From the NCBI RefSeq assembly GCF_016808095.1, contig NC_068970.1:43869630-43933629 (forward strand): a stretch of DNA of 64,000 nt, in the 5' to 3' direction. Below the pieces are notes generated by a model. That model did no database searches. It had not been told where the DNA came from and saw only the letters and a program-made list of their open reading frames with translations. Positions 25,201 through 36,730 of the stretch are shown piece by piece; positions within the stretch are counted from its first letter, which is position 1; each line of letters opens with the position of its first letter. The position numbers and the translations under genes are program-made. The DNA is from Vigna angularis. Lineage: Eukaryota; Streptophyta; Magnoliopsida; Fabales; Fabaceae.

Positions 25201-25942
25201 TGAAAAGGTTTAAGCACACGTGCGACCGCTCGCGTAGGCCTTGTGCTGAAAATCTTTTCCTTTTCTTTTACAAAAATTAAAAATCAAATAAAAATATTTT
25301 GAAAAGGTTTAAGCACACGTGCGACCGCTCGCGTAGGCCTTGTGCTGAAAATCTTTTCCTTTTCTTTTACAAAAGTTAAAAATCAAATAAAAATATTTTG
25401 AAAAGGTTTAAGCACACGTGCGACCGTTCGCGTAGGCCTTGTGCTAGAAAACCTTTTCCTTCTTTATTAAAAATACTAAAATATTCCCAAACTACAAGTA
25501 ATCTCTCAGCTAGAACTACGTTACCCTTGATTCTTCACCAAAAATGGAGATACGTAGGAGCAAGGCCAGTCCTTGTCAGGTTCATTTTCCAAAAATACAA
25601 AATCATTTCCAAACAAATTTCTCAAACAGTTTCCAAAAGAACTACGTAACCCTGATTTCTCATTTTGAATGAGAATACGTAGGAGCAAGATCAATCATTG
25701 TCGGGCCCAAAAAAAACTAAAAAATATATTTTGTTTATTTAGAGTTTTATTTTAGGGACAGTTAAACATTTTGAAAACCACATCATATTCGCGTATTTAG
25801 TTAAAGGTACTGCCTTAGGGCAGGCGCTGTAGGGTGCTAACACCTTCCCTACGCGTAACCGACTCCCGAACCCAGAATCTGGTTTTCGCAGACCGTGTCT
25901 TATTATTTTATGGTTTTTCCGTAGTTTTCCATAATAAACTAT
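22292..25942 (+). mobile_element. Long LTR (about 3.6 kb) of an Ogre/Tat-like gypsy element
   Basis: Starts TGTCAACACCCAATTTCG at 22292. Near the right end 'ggtgctaacaccttccctac' and 'gcgtaaccgactcccgaacc' (25832-25872) are characteristic of Tat/Ogre LTRs. The following TGGCGACTCC is the matching tRNA-Arg primer site. Between them are AT-rich DNA, a GC-rich block (23280-23640) that gives overlapping frames on both strands, and the 99-bp satellite. A length of several kb is normal for Ogre LTRs. I see no target duplication, and the body to the right is truncated. Confidence 0.65.
24223..25450 (+). repeat. 99-bp satellite, 13 copies, each with a CACGTG motif
   Basis: GCACACGTG begins at 24228, 24323, 24422, 24521, 24620, 24719, 24818, 24917, 25016, 25115, 25214, 25313 and 25412. 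From the second copy on, every step is exactly 99 bp. Each unit has a GC-rich core ('cacacgtgcgaccgctcgcg', then 'taggccttgtgctg') and an AT-rich linker ('aaaagttaaaaatcaaat'). Copies differ by a few bases only. The array lies inside the long LTR. Confidence 0.97.
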
Positions 25943-25944
25943 GG

Positions 25945-25954
25945 TGGCGACTCC
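25945..25954 (+). other. tRNA-Arg-type primer-binding site
   Basis: TGGCGACTCC directly after the long LTR, the primer site known for Ogre/Tat elements. The decayed leader continues to about 26020 and then joins unrelated retroelement sequence. Confidence 0.65.
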
Positions 25955-26039
25955 AAAATCTCTTTTCAAAACCCGTTTCTTTTTTGGATCGTCGTCCCGT
26001 CGCGATTCCGGTTGCGACACATTTACCATGGGAATGAAA

Positions 26040-27190
26040 TCCATTCAAATTTTCTTTAATGGATCTGTAGGTACATCTTTGATCTAGGAGGAGATCAACA
26101 ACCAAAGTTATGCTTCCTTAAATATCTTCTTGATCTGAGGATAAATCATTTCTCAAGAGGGAGGGTATGATTGAAAACATCCAAGGAGCTTGATAGAGAT
26201 CCATCAAAAGGAGCTACAACTTAAGCTAGGGCTAGGAGAATGGAAGATGAAGAAGGGTTTCAAGGACTTCCACTCTTGTGGAAGATGGTGTTTTCAAGCT
26301 TGTTTTTGCTTTCTCTTGTTAAGCCTTGTAAATATGTACAAAAGTCTTTGTTTGGGCTTTGTATTTTGGCTAAGATATCTTATCATTTCTAGATTTGTTT
26401 TTACGTCAACAATTTTCGAAATTCAACTGCAACAACTCAGAGATCCAAAAGCTATGTGCTTATAGTTAATGGAAAGCTATTTGAGTCTAGCTTTCAACAA
26501 AAAAAAATGATCTCATTTGGAGCTCTATAGAGAAAGTTATGGTAAAACACTCAGCAAAGGTCAGAGCTAACATGATGATGTCTTGAACAAGTTTTGGGCT
26601 TTTTTCTTGAGTTAGGCTTGTGTACGACGTGATCCAACTTGTTTTTAGCCTTAAGATACTTGAAGAAAGACTCCCTTGCATGTGATTGGCCGAAAAAAAG
26701 GCAAAATGTGATTGAATGAAGGAAAGGTAAGATGTGATTAGATGAAAAAGAGGCAAGAGGCTCTCATTATCCCCCCTTGGAAAAATAAGCTTCTAGGTTA
26801 TTTTCAAATGCATGTACTCTAGCTCTCTCCTTCAACTATAAAAGGAGAAGTACCCCTCTTATATTTTATTAGAACTTGAATAATATTAGTGAAACTTTGC
26901 CAAAATTGCAAGACTCAATTTTCTAAGTTATATTGGAGTTGTCTCTTTTCTAGACTTCTTCTACCTTTTCCTTCTAGGTTAACCTAACCTCCTTCTAGGA
27001 TGCTTTATTTACCCATTCATCAAGCCATTCAATCTCCTTCTAGGATGCTTCACTTACCCACTCATCAAGCCATTCAACCTCCTATTCTTCATGCTTTTGT
27101 GCCTTCATCATCTTCATCAAGGGATCTTCATCAACTTGCTTGAAGGAACTTCCATTAATAGAGAGTTTGAATCTGCTACATCATGCTCCA
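26040..27190 (+). mobile_element. LTR-retrotransposon tail and LTR-like segment
   Basis: A purine tract 'tctcaagagggagggta' precedes TGATTGAAAACATCC near 26168. Just after it the frame reads KGATT*ARARRMED, a form of the Thr-Arg-Ala-Arg-Ala tail seen in plant gypsy polyproteins. A TATA-like 'aactataaaaggag' lies at 26835. A 45-bp direct duplication is at 26989-27078 (unit starts 'ctccttctaggatgctt'). Borders are not resolved. 27190-27770 is AT-rich, LTR-like and without a gene. Confidence 0.4.
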
Positions 27191-27774
27191 ACACAATGGA
27201 GGTTTAGCTCCTCATGAATAATGGAAGAAGTATATGAAAATAGGAGGAAAACATCTCCTAATCCTTTAAAGACATGTCTTTGAATTACAAGGATATATGT
27301 GAGAAGACTCGCTAGAGTCTCTCTCTAAAATAACTCTAAGAAAGCCTAAAAAGTGTTTGTATTTATAGACATTCGCAGCACGACTCAAGCGGTGGTTCAT
27401 GACTCTAGTGTTGAGTTTTCCTTCTTTAGTGGATTTCCTCTATGGCTCAATCTATGAAGATCTAGGATAAAGTTGTTTGTAGTTGCTTAAAGTGAAGTAC
27501 TCTCTCATGGCTCAAGCTCAAACTCATGGCTTGAGGAAACCTTCTTGAGTGGGTTTTATTTGTGGCTCAAGCCCTTAGGTGGGGCTACAATCGTGACAAA
27601 TATCATAGATTTTATACACAATCCAAACAAGATAAATGCTAATTTAACAATGAAAATAACTAATCTCAAGCACTTATCAAATACCATCCTGGATTTGTTA
27701 GCTGAAAATTGAGTAGTCTGCGAAATTGCTGCTATGCAGTGAACGACTAGAAGATACAATGCTAAGTACTGCTG

Positions 27775-27972
27775 AAGGTCTTTAAGAAGGGTGAACAAGT
27801 ATGACACATGGCCAGTAATGCCAAGAAGACTGAAGGAAAGTTCTCTGCCAATTGGGAAGGACAATACTAAATAGAAGATTTTGGCAAAGGTGCTTAAAGG
27901 CTGCAATACTTGTCAGGACAACCTATGTCCAACACCTACAATGTAGCACACCTGAAATTTTATTTCAAGTAA
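27775..27972 (+). pseudogene. C-terminal end of a Ty3/gypsy polyprotein
   Basis: The frame reads 'KKTEGKFSANWEGQY', a stop, 'IEDFGKGA', a stop, then 'QPMSNTYNVAHLKFYFK' before the final stop at about 27972. This is the post-integrase tail (NWEGPY...HLKxYY type) of Tat/Athila-like gypsy elements, with three internal stops. Confidence 0.75.
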
Positions 27973-28089
27973 GCATTGCAACCTATAGCGTACTCGTTCC
28001 TTACTCGGTCTTTTTCCTTAAGGAGGGTTTTGGCCGAAAAGGTTTTGGCGAGGCACATAATTGTCAGAGCGGCTGCATCGGAATGGTTA

Positions 28090-29110
28090 GCGTGGGATAA
28101 CAAGCCAAAAGGGGGGGGGAGGGGTGAATTGGTTTTAATAATAAAGTGTGCCTTTTTAAATTTCTTCTAAGTTTTACTTACTAAGCATATAATATAAATG
28201 AATAACAAGAGTAAGGTTGAGAGAAATTTGCACAGATGATTTTATCCTGGTTCGGATCTTACCAATCCTACGTCCAGTCGCTTATCTCAAACCAAGAGAA
28301 ACACTTCACTAATCACAAAACGATTACAAATTACAATCACAAAGAAACAATTTGTAAAAGTTTAGAAACCACATCTCTTGATACCACAAGAGATGAACTT
28401 GCACCTCCTTTAAGTCTTCACAAAGGATGAATCACTTCCTCCGAATACTTCACGAAGGATGAATCTCTTCCAAACACTTCCTTAGTTGCACCAAGGATGA
28501 ACCAGCTATTCCTATGTCATTGCAGTATCACTTCAACAGCTTCGCAGACAACAGTTTCCTTAGCTAAGCAAGAGTACACACAATTCTCAATGATTTCAGA
28601 GATCTAGAGCACAAGGGAAGAGTTGCTGTTGATGGAAAATGAGAGCCTATTTATAGCAAATACTCCTCTGTTCTTCGTTTCCAGCCATTTAACGCTTTTA
28701 ATCGATTAATATCTTTGTTAATCGACTAAAACGAGTGCAACGACTAGTTTTAACGACTATAAACTCCAACGGTCACTTTTAATCGATTAATTTACATTTT
28801 AATCAATTAACTAATCGATTAAAGTAAGTTTTAATCGATTATTACGAAGCCAGCTAGAGTTTTTCAGCGGTTATAGATTTAATCGATTATTACTGGTCTT
28901 AATCGATTAAGACGGTACATTCTTGACTCCAAACATCAAATTTGAACTATGAAAGTACATGGAACCAAAAACTACTAAGAATCTAAGTCCTAACCACTTA
29001 ATTACAATTATTACAAAAGCTTTATATAATAATACAAGTCTTCTTGAAACTTATACTTCCTGACTTGATTTGGACATCATCAAAACTTCTTCATCATTTT
29101 GCTAACAATA
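28090..29110. repeat. Interspersed repeat with AATCGATTAA palindromes
   Basis: Begins at a G-rich run 'ggggggggga ggggtgaattgg' and continues with 'tatcctggttcggatcttacc', sequence that recurs in legume interspersed repeats as I remember them. ATCGAT occurs six times between 28699 and 28910, mostly within TTTAATCGATTAA, together with one-base variants (AATCGACTAA, AATCAATTAA). No frame is recognised. 29110-30600 is AT-rich; 29120-29220 resembles an LTR end and 29700-29850 a TIR fragment like those at 700-914. Confidence 0.5.
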
Positions 29111-30670
29111 ATCAATAAAACGAGAGGTTTCACCCATTGTTGAGACTTTGGCAAGTGTACCAAATCGTTTCAAGTAATAAAACCAGTAAGACCAGATATC
29201 GTTTCCCAAGAGACTCGTGTCACCACACAATCGTATAATTTCCAACTAACTTAGACTAAAGAATGCTTCATAATTTGGGTTTTATTGCAATTAAAGTAAA
29301 CATGAAACATCAATGATAAAAGTGATCTTAGATACTCAAACAAATGAATACTTAAATGCTAGACTATGAAAATTGTTTTTAACATGATATTTGGAACGTA
29401 CACTGTAGTCGTAATTTGAAATAAAAATGCAGCTGCAAGTTTTATGAGAAAAGCGTTTAGACATAAAGATGAACAACAATTGTATATGTATTTTTATACC
29501 GGTTTACTCCAATTGAGCTACGTCTAGTCTCCTCCGCAGAGAGTTTCACTATAATCTTTAATAAGATTACAACTGAGTATTCGCATAACTTCTGGTCTTC
29601 TCTGAGTCTTTAATTAGAGAATAAATTAAATACAAATAAAATGAATTAAATTAAATACATATTCCAGGTAATAAACTCAATCACATCACCTGTGCCACAT
29701 CAGCATATCTTAATGTCATTTTTGTCTACGCAACAAAAATAATCCATTTTTTACACATTTTAAAAAATTAAAACCCAATTGAGATAACTTGAAACTTGAA
29801 GACCAAATTAACATTTCAGTACAAAACCAAAGGTTTTAACCTAAAAAAACCATTTCATGTCGACAAATTATTTATTTCTTTTTATTCAAATATAACTAAT
29901 CATTCTGTAATATAATTAGATAGTTTAACTGAAGTTATGATTCTTAAAAAGAGTATTAAACCTTATTATTGTTTATTTGCTTGAAATTGTTTTTGCTAAG
30001 AAAAAAATAGAAAGGTGCGTTTGAAACTATATTTTTTTTTTCAAAACTCCCTGTATTTTTTCATCTTTGTCACATCTCATTTTTTTTTTGCGTTTTATAA
30101 TATAGATTAATTTGGAATATTAAAAACAAAACTTATTTTATCATTATTTAAATTCATAAACTAAAATAATAACTTTGCCCCAAATAAAAATGTGTTCGTT
30201 CTTAATATTAATGTCAATAAAGTTAATTATCGGTATAGTTTATTTTTTGAGAATCTGACAAAATAATATCTCTAGATTTTAAAAACATGAAATAAATATT
30301 TAAAATTGAAATTCATTACTTATATTAATTATTTCTATGAACTCCATTAACTTTTTGATTTATACTCCGTTATTAACAGCACTATTGTAGTAATTTAGAA
30401 TGAGTGTAGTTATATATATGAAAAATTAAATCTCTATAATTTTACTTTGAATATTTATCTGACATTTTTTAATTCCAAAAACTACTAACATAGTCTCACA
30501 ATTTAAAGTATTAAAACAGAGATTTACTCCAAAGTTAATTTCACACGTTTATTTTTTAGAAAAAAAAAAGTCAATTAAAATTGACTATGACTATGAAACT
30601 TAACTGAACAGAACGAATGAGTGTAGCTTCCACAAACCCTAGTAGCAATATTCCATTCATACTTCTAGCA

Positions 30671-30712
30671 ATGAAACCCTTGTTATTCTTTGAACATCAA
30701 TCCCCGATATGA
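30671..30712 (+). promoter_or_regulatory. Possible upstream ORF before the PPR gene (13 codons)
   Basis: ATG at 30671 opens a 13-residue frame ending TGA at 30710-30712. A second ATG at 30709 overlaps that stop (ATGA) and opens a 77-codon frame that runs past the main start in another frame. Both matter only if the transcript starts upstream of 30671, which cannot be told here. Confidence 0.3.
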
Positions 30713-30748
30713 AGGGTGAAAATCCAGTTCACGTTGTTTTCACTAAAC

Positions 30749-33004
30749 ATGTTACTTTTTGCGCGCAACATCGGCGGCAAGGTCTCACTGCGAGTAAGCT
30801 CCTCCTATTCCTCATCCCTTCAAAACCCTTTTCCCCTTTTCTCCACTCCTTCATTCCCTTCCACCAAAAATTCAATTTTTGCTCGCCCTGTGATTTGGTT
30901 CACCAGCTTTCTGTGTGTTATGAGATGCCCATTTGTCTCTAAATCTTCATTTGATGACATTGCTTCTGAATCAATGCGTAGTTTCTTGCAACAGGACGGT
31001 CCCCACATGTTTGATTCGGCGCCGGCACCCATTTGGGTGTCTATGGTTTTGGAGAAGCTGAAAGGGGACCCAAAATCCGCCCTTAAGTTCTTCAAGGAGG
31101 CAGCGGCTCGAGCCGGGTTTCGCCATGCCGCGGAATCTTATTGCGTTTTGGCTCACATTTTGTTTTGTGGGAAATTTTATCTTGATGCCAGAAATGTAAT
31201 TAGGGAATGGATTTTGTTGAGGAGGGAGTTTCCAGGGGTTGACTTCTTTGATGTGTTGTGGTCTACAAGGAATGTTTGTAGGCCTGGGTTTGGAGTGTTT
31301 GATACTTTGTTTAGTGTTTTAGTGGATTTAGGGATGCTTGACGAGGCTAGGCAATGCTTTTGGAAGATGAACAAGTTTAGGGTTCTGCCAAAAGTGAGGT
31401 CTTGTAATGAGCTTCTTCACAGGTTTGCAAAATCAGACAAAGGGAAACTGGCATTAAGTTTTTTCAAGGACATGGTTGCGGCTGGCCTCGAGCCTTCGGT
31501 TTTTACGTATAATACAGTTATAGGCTGTTTGGCCAGAGAAGGGGACTTGGAAATTGCTAGTAGTTTGTTTGAAGAAATGAAAGGTTTAGGTCTTATGCCG
31601 GACATTGTCACTTATAATTCTCTCATTGATGGTTATGGAAAGGTAGGGTTATTAACCAAAGCAGTTATTGTATTAGAGGAAATGAAAGATGCAGGATGTG
31701 AACCAGATGTGATAACATACAATTCTCTTATTAATTGTTTTTGTAGATTTGAAAGAATTCCTCAAGCATTTAACTATCTGCATGAGATGAAGCAGAGACA
31801 ATTGCAGCCAAATGTTGTGACTTATAGTTCACTAATTGATGCATTTTGCAAGGCAGGCATGATACTGGAAGCAAATAAATTTTTTGTTGACATGATACGG
31901 GTGGGTCTTCGACCCAATGAGTTTACATATACCTCTCTGATTGATGCAAATTGTAAAATAGGCGATCTCAGTGAAGCGTTTAAATTGGCAAATGAGATGC
32001 AGCAGACTGGGGTTAACTTAAATATTGTCACCTACTCTGCATTACTTGATGGTCTTTGTGAAGATGGAAGAATGAGAGAAGCAGAAGAATTATTTGGGGC
32101 ATTGTTGAAAGCTGGACGGACTCTTAATCAGCAGATTTATACTTCCCTTTTTCATGGATATATCAAGGCCGCTATGATGGATAAGGCCATGAATATCTTA
32201 GAGGAAATGAACAAGAAAAACCTCAAACCAGATTTGTTGTTGTATGGAGCTAAAATATGGGGCCTTTGCAAACAAAATAATATACAACATTCTGAGGCTG
32301 TAATTCTAGAAATGATGGATTGTGGTCTGACAGCTAATAGTTATATATATACAACCCTTATGGATGCATATTTTAAGGTTGGGAAAACCACAGAGGCTGT
32401 TAATCTATTCAAGAAGATGCTAGAATTAGGTATGAAGACTACAGTGGTAACATATGGTGTACTAATCGATGGTTTATGCAAAAAAGGTTTAGTTCAACAG
32501 GCTCTTAGTTACTTTGAGCAAATGACTCCAACGGGTTTGCAACCTAACATCATGATTTATACATCTCTGATTGATGGTCTCTGTAAAAGTGATTGTGTTG
32601 AAGAAGCCAAGGAGTTGTTCAATGAAATGCTGGATAAGGGAATCAGTCCAGATAAATTAGTTTTCACTTGTTTGATTGATGCGAACATGAAGCATGGAAA
32701 TCCCAAAGAAGCTTTGAATTTGCGAAATAAAATGGTTGAAACAGGTATGGTGCTAGACCTGCATGCTTATACTTCACTTATTTGGGGTTTTTCTCGTTAT
32801 GGTCAACTACAACAGGCAAAGTCCTTCCTAGATGAGATGCTCAGCAAAGGCATTATTCCTGATCAGGTTCTCTGTATTTATCTATTGAGAAAGTATCGTG
32901 AACTAGGAGACATCAATGAAGCTCTGACACTTCATGATGATATGATGAGGAGGGGCCTAATTTCCGGGACTATTGACATAACAGTTCCTTCTGTACACAG
33001 TTGA
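30749..33004 (+). CDS. P-class pentatricopeptide repeat protein (751 aa, intronless)
   Basis: PPR proteins bind organellar RNA and act in its processing, stability or translation. The frame is open from 30716, but that codon is GTG; the first in-frame ATG is 30749 (MLLFARNIGG...). The first 70 residues are rich in Ser, Phe, Pro and basic residues with few acids, as expected of a mitochondrial or plastid transit peptide. From about residue 150 to the end there are about fifteen 35-residue repeats with the pattern 'xxTYNxLIDGxCKxGxxxEAxxLFxEMxxxGxxPD', clear examples being 'PDIVTYNSLIDGYGKVGL' and 'PNVVTYSSLIDAFCKAG'. No E, DYW or SMR domain follows, so it is a pure P-class protein. It resembles Arabidopsis At2g02150, reported as embryo-defective; that identity is from memory. 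Another possible start is the ATG at 30920-30922. Confidence 0.95.
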   Translation: MLLFARNIGGKVSLRVSSSYSSSLQNPFPLFSTPSFPSTKNSIFARPVIWFTSFLCVMRCPFVSKSSFDDIASESMRSFLQQDGPHMFDSAPAPIWVSMVLEKLKGDPKSALKFFKEAAARAGFRHAAESYCVLAHILFCGKFYLDARNVIREWILLRREFPGVDFFDVLWSTRNVCRPGFGVFDTLFSVLVDLGMLDEARQCFWKMNKFRVLPKVRSCNELLHRFAKSDKGKLALSFFKDMVAAGLEPSVFTYNTVIGCLAREGDLEIASSLFEEMKGLGLMPDIVTYNSLIDGYGKVGLLTKAVIVLEEMKDAGCEPDVITYNSLINCFCRFERIPQAFNYLHEMKQRQLQPNVVTYSSLIDAFCKAGMILEANKFFVDMIRVGLRPNEFTYTSLIDANCKIGDLSEAFKLANEMQQTGVNLNIVTYSALLDGLCEDGRMREAEELFGALLKAGRTLNQQIYTSLFHGYIKAAMMDKAMNILEEMNKKNLKPDLLLYGAKIWGLCKQNNIQHSEAVILEMMDCGLTANSYIYTTLMDAYFKVGKTTEAVNLFKKMLELGMKTTVVTYGVLIDGLCKKGLVQQALSYFEQMTPTGLQPNIMIYTSLIDGLCKSDCVEEAKELFNEMLDKGISPDKLVFTCLIDANMKHGNPKEALNLRNKMVETGMVLDLHAYTSLIWGFSRYGQLQQAKSFLDEMLSKGIIPDQVLCIYLLRKYRELGDINEALTLHDDMMRRGLISGTIDITVPSVHS

Positions 33005-35628
33005 GGGATATCATGTTATAAGCACGTGGTTTACTATCTAGATTCCTTCGTTTTATACGAGTGTTCAATGGCATCATTGAAATGAATTTGATGTATTATT
33101 ATATAAAGGCAACTGGGTGTTCTGGTTGATTCAATCTCATTCTCAAGACAGTGGATTGTCTATGATGTAAATCCTGAGGTTTTGGGACTCGCACATCAAT
33201 AATCATGTTCTCATGTAATAATCAAGACAACCATAACGTGATGTTTTCCTTGTATGAAACCAATTGGCAAACATAATAACTAGTAAGTTCATAATTACAG
33301 CTACTGGACACTTTTCTTCTATATACTTGGATTTATTTCCATATCAAGTTACATAGTTGATGCAAGTTTTCTTAGAGTCTTATTCCTTTTGATACAGTGC
33401 ATTCCTTCAACATTGCACAAGCTTAGTGCTTCCTAATCAGGCACTGATTTTCGGAGAGCAGCAAACCTTTAAGTGGCGGATGTAGAAAAGTTCAGCGATA
33501 GGGGGATGCCCTTTTCACCACTTAGATATGCAAGGTGTGTGATACTTTCTTTGCATCTTATTAATTTAATATTTACACATGCAACCATAGTCGTGATATT
33601 GGTCCCTGTACGGAAGCTTCTCTGTTTCATGAGAAAATGTATTTACTCTTAAAATCTTCCATTACACAGTTCATACAGTTCTAAAGTGATTTTTATATTG
33701 GTACTACTTCTTAGTTTAATCTAACAAATCAGTTTATTTACTCGGAGATTATAATAGCTTTTCGTTGCTAATAAATAGGAAACTCTAAGATAGTTTTCTC
33801 CCACATATATTTCTACATATTTAAAGCTAACAGAAAACAGGCTGATTGTCAGCAGTATATTATTATCAGGTTGTTCACTTGTTTGGAAGCTGAGTCGTGA
33901 TATGCAACTGATACGGTCTCCTTTCTTAAGCATTGTGCAAGCTGCTTCTAGATGACATGGATCCGAAATATCTAGAGCTATAAACTTGTGAATCTTCAAT
34001 GGCTGGACGTATGTATGTATTCAGGTTTCTCTTCTCTCCCCAACCTTGTAGCTAACGATGACAGATACAGTCTAAATATCAGGTGTATATTTGCATTTAT
34101 TTATTTTTTATTTTTTTGGCATTGAAAGCTTTGGGCATAGAAGAGGTTGTCTCATTTCAAAGTTACTAGACTCAAGGATGTTTTACTGTTGTACCGACAA
34201 ATAACTTGCTAATAAACGAGAATAGACCACCATTTTGGTTCCCGAAAGTATATGGTGTTTGTCACTCTAAGAAAATTCCAAATAAGTTCTTGAATTTTTC
34301 AGTCCTTTGACGACTTACATCTCAGGTCCTAAATTTAACTATTTATTGTTGTTTCGGTTACATAACATGTTAAAATTATTACTGAAGTCACATTTATTTT
34401 TGAACTTTAGACCAATGTAATTTACGGATAGCACTTTTAAGGACTTTCTTACTTGCTGATAAAGACAAAGGACTTTCTACCGTATAAGACTAACATGATA
34501 GCATTGTAGACTTTCTGAGATTGAAATGATCATTTATTCAATAAGAAGCACAGAGAATGAACAACTAAATGGAACAACGTGCCAAAACAATACAACTACG
34601 TTATTGGGGTATGTCAAGCAGTATTTCCACACCTATAATGCTTGTGAGTATCTTTTATGACTATACTATCGTGAATCTCACGCCCATATTCAGTGTATGT
34701 GGTGGATACATAATCCTATAGTGAACAGGGGAATAGTGCACTTTTGAGTTAAATATGTTTTTTCATTTCTAAACTATTTTAAAATAGTGTTGTGAGCATA
34801 AGGAAACTCAATGTATACAAACCCAAAGATTTCTGTCTATAAAGCTCTCATATGATGTGAGAGATGAAATCCAAAGAAGGAATGGACCAGAGGACATTAA
34901 TGTAAGATGTGGAATCCAAAGAGAAGAAAATGGACGAGACCAAAATAAAAGATCACGATGAATAGCATGTTTAGATTTTCTTGTTCTTTGTCTGCTAATA
35001 ATAACTGATAACAAAAGATGCAGCAATAATTCACCTGAACCTGTCGGCGTTGTATTTATTTGGTTGGCTCTACTTTCCCCACTGAATGGTATGTTTCAGT
35101 AAAGATAAAGCCATTTAGGTGTTGTTTGAAAAGGAAATGTAAGAAATGAGGGAGTGTGGGAATGTACAAGGTAGAAACAAAAAATATGATAGGGTCCTTA
35201 ACAGAGGAATCAAGGTTCATATTTGGTTTGTTACAATTACTTCCTGACGAATCATAATGCAAATGAAATGAAATCATTCGTTTTGTCCTGCTTTTGTACA
35301 ATCAGGATGCATAATTTGTATTTACTAAAAACAATGTTATATTCCTTTTTATTTTTGTCAAAGTTGTTACCATGCTTTTCTGTACAGTGACCGCCAGTTT
35401 ATTTGATCCACTATTTACTATTGATGAAAATTTATGGAAAATCTTAAATTCATGTTCTTCTTTCATTTAATGAGTTTCTTTAATCATTTTTGTAATTTTT
35501 AATAAATCCTAATCTATAACGAGGAATGCGTTACTGTTTGACGGATATTACAATAAGACAATAATTATGAAGTCGATAATAATCAAACCATTACGATAAT
35601 AGAAGATATTCTACAACTAATAACAATA

Positions 35629-35659
<31 letters not shown>

Positions 35660-36130
35660 TTTAAGTTTAATTAAATTTCAAATTTATTATCAATTTATAC
35701 ATTTTTAGTTAAAATTTTATTAAATTTTTATGATATATTGAGTACTAAAAAATATTATATTTTTTAATTAAGTATATGTCATCATTATGTTTTTAACTGA
35801 TGTGTCAACTTACTTAATTGTTGTCACGGTGTATTTTAAAGTTTTATAATTTATAAATTTTACAATTTTAATTTTTGTTACTCTAAGCAATTTCTTGATT
35901 AGTATGCACTTAATATGTTAGAATTTTTCTTTTGCACCCAACAACACTACAACTAGACTCAAAACTCTCGTTGCTAAATTTTGTAACTCTTTACCCTTTC
36001 CACCATAACTTTCCCACCAAAGATATACAATTTCAAATAAAAGGCTAACATAAATGTGATCTTGATTGTTATTATATGTATGAAATTGTGAATATTAATT
36101 AAACGCTTTACTAGCTTAATTCTTCTTTGT
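33005..36130. other. 3' flank of the PPR gene and gene-poor intergenic DNA
   Basis: The first few hundred bases probably hold the 3' untranslated region. After that I see no gene. 34213-34500 ('ccattttggttcccgaaag', 'aggtcctaaatttaac') looks like one arm of a TIR element without its partner. A (TTA)n run lies near 35630-35658. Short minus-strand frames here have no domain. Confidence 0.4.
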
Positions 36131-36399
36131 TATATTTTTAAAAAAAATCCTTGGACATTTTTTTAAATTGATCAAGCTGTTGATTAAGTTGAAATCTAAT
36201 ATTTTTATCTATGATTATTTTTTCCACGGTCTCATATAAACCATATAAAATTTCACTATCCACATAAATTTTTTTGTCATAATGAAATATGATAAAAAGA
36301 AAAAGAAATATTAAAATAAAAATAGTTTCTACAAGACTAGTCAAGTACCAATAACTCCAAGATAATTCCATCCTTCGCTTCATTCTCTACAATTCGCTT

Positions 36400-36730
36400 A
36401 TGGTTATCTTTAGTCTGTTCAGTAATATAAGTTTCTCGTTCGTCCAAAGTTGCTCTTTGGCGAGAGTACTTCGATGCTTAAGTCAGAAAGAGTCTGACAC
36501 TCATGTCTTAAATGCAACAATCAATAATCACCAACTACCTTACTTGGATCCCTATTTATAGAAATTGTGATGAACTTTTACTTACCACTGGCCAAATTAT
36601 GACCCATTCACACCTTAATCATAATTACTAGACTAATTTGAGCTAATATCCTAATATGGTCTTAACTATGCTAACTATACTCCCGATTGGTAATTCTATT
36701 GATCGGTCGACTTTCAAAGGAACTCGCCTT
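36400..36730 (-). mobile_element. LTR-like fragment, minus orientation
   Basis: Read on the minus strand it has 'tctataaatagggatcc' followed by 'gacttaagcatcgaagtact', the same arrangement (TATA box, then a 'gacttgagcgtcggagt'-type motif) as the LTRs at 1602-1988 and 3273-3728. 36730-37430 holds broken, gag-like lysine/glutamate-rich sequence that I cannot assign. Confidence 0.4.

Noticed and set aside
24228..25420. CRISPR-like regular repeat-spacer pattern
   Set aside because: The whole 99-bp unit is repeated, including the would-be spacer, so this is a tandem satellite; the genome is also a plant nuclear one.
28250..28262. tRNA-like 'ggttcggatctt' T-arm motif
   Set aside because: No matching acceptor stem, A box or anticodon arm could be found around it; it belongs to an interspersed repeat.
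36138..36383. 81-residue minus-strand frame with a hydrophobic segment
   Set aside because: A single short AT-rich frame without splice partners or a recognisable family, next to an LTR-like fragment; not enough to call a gene.
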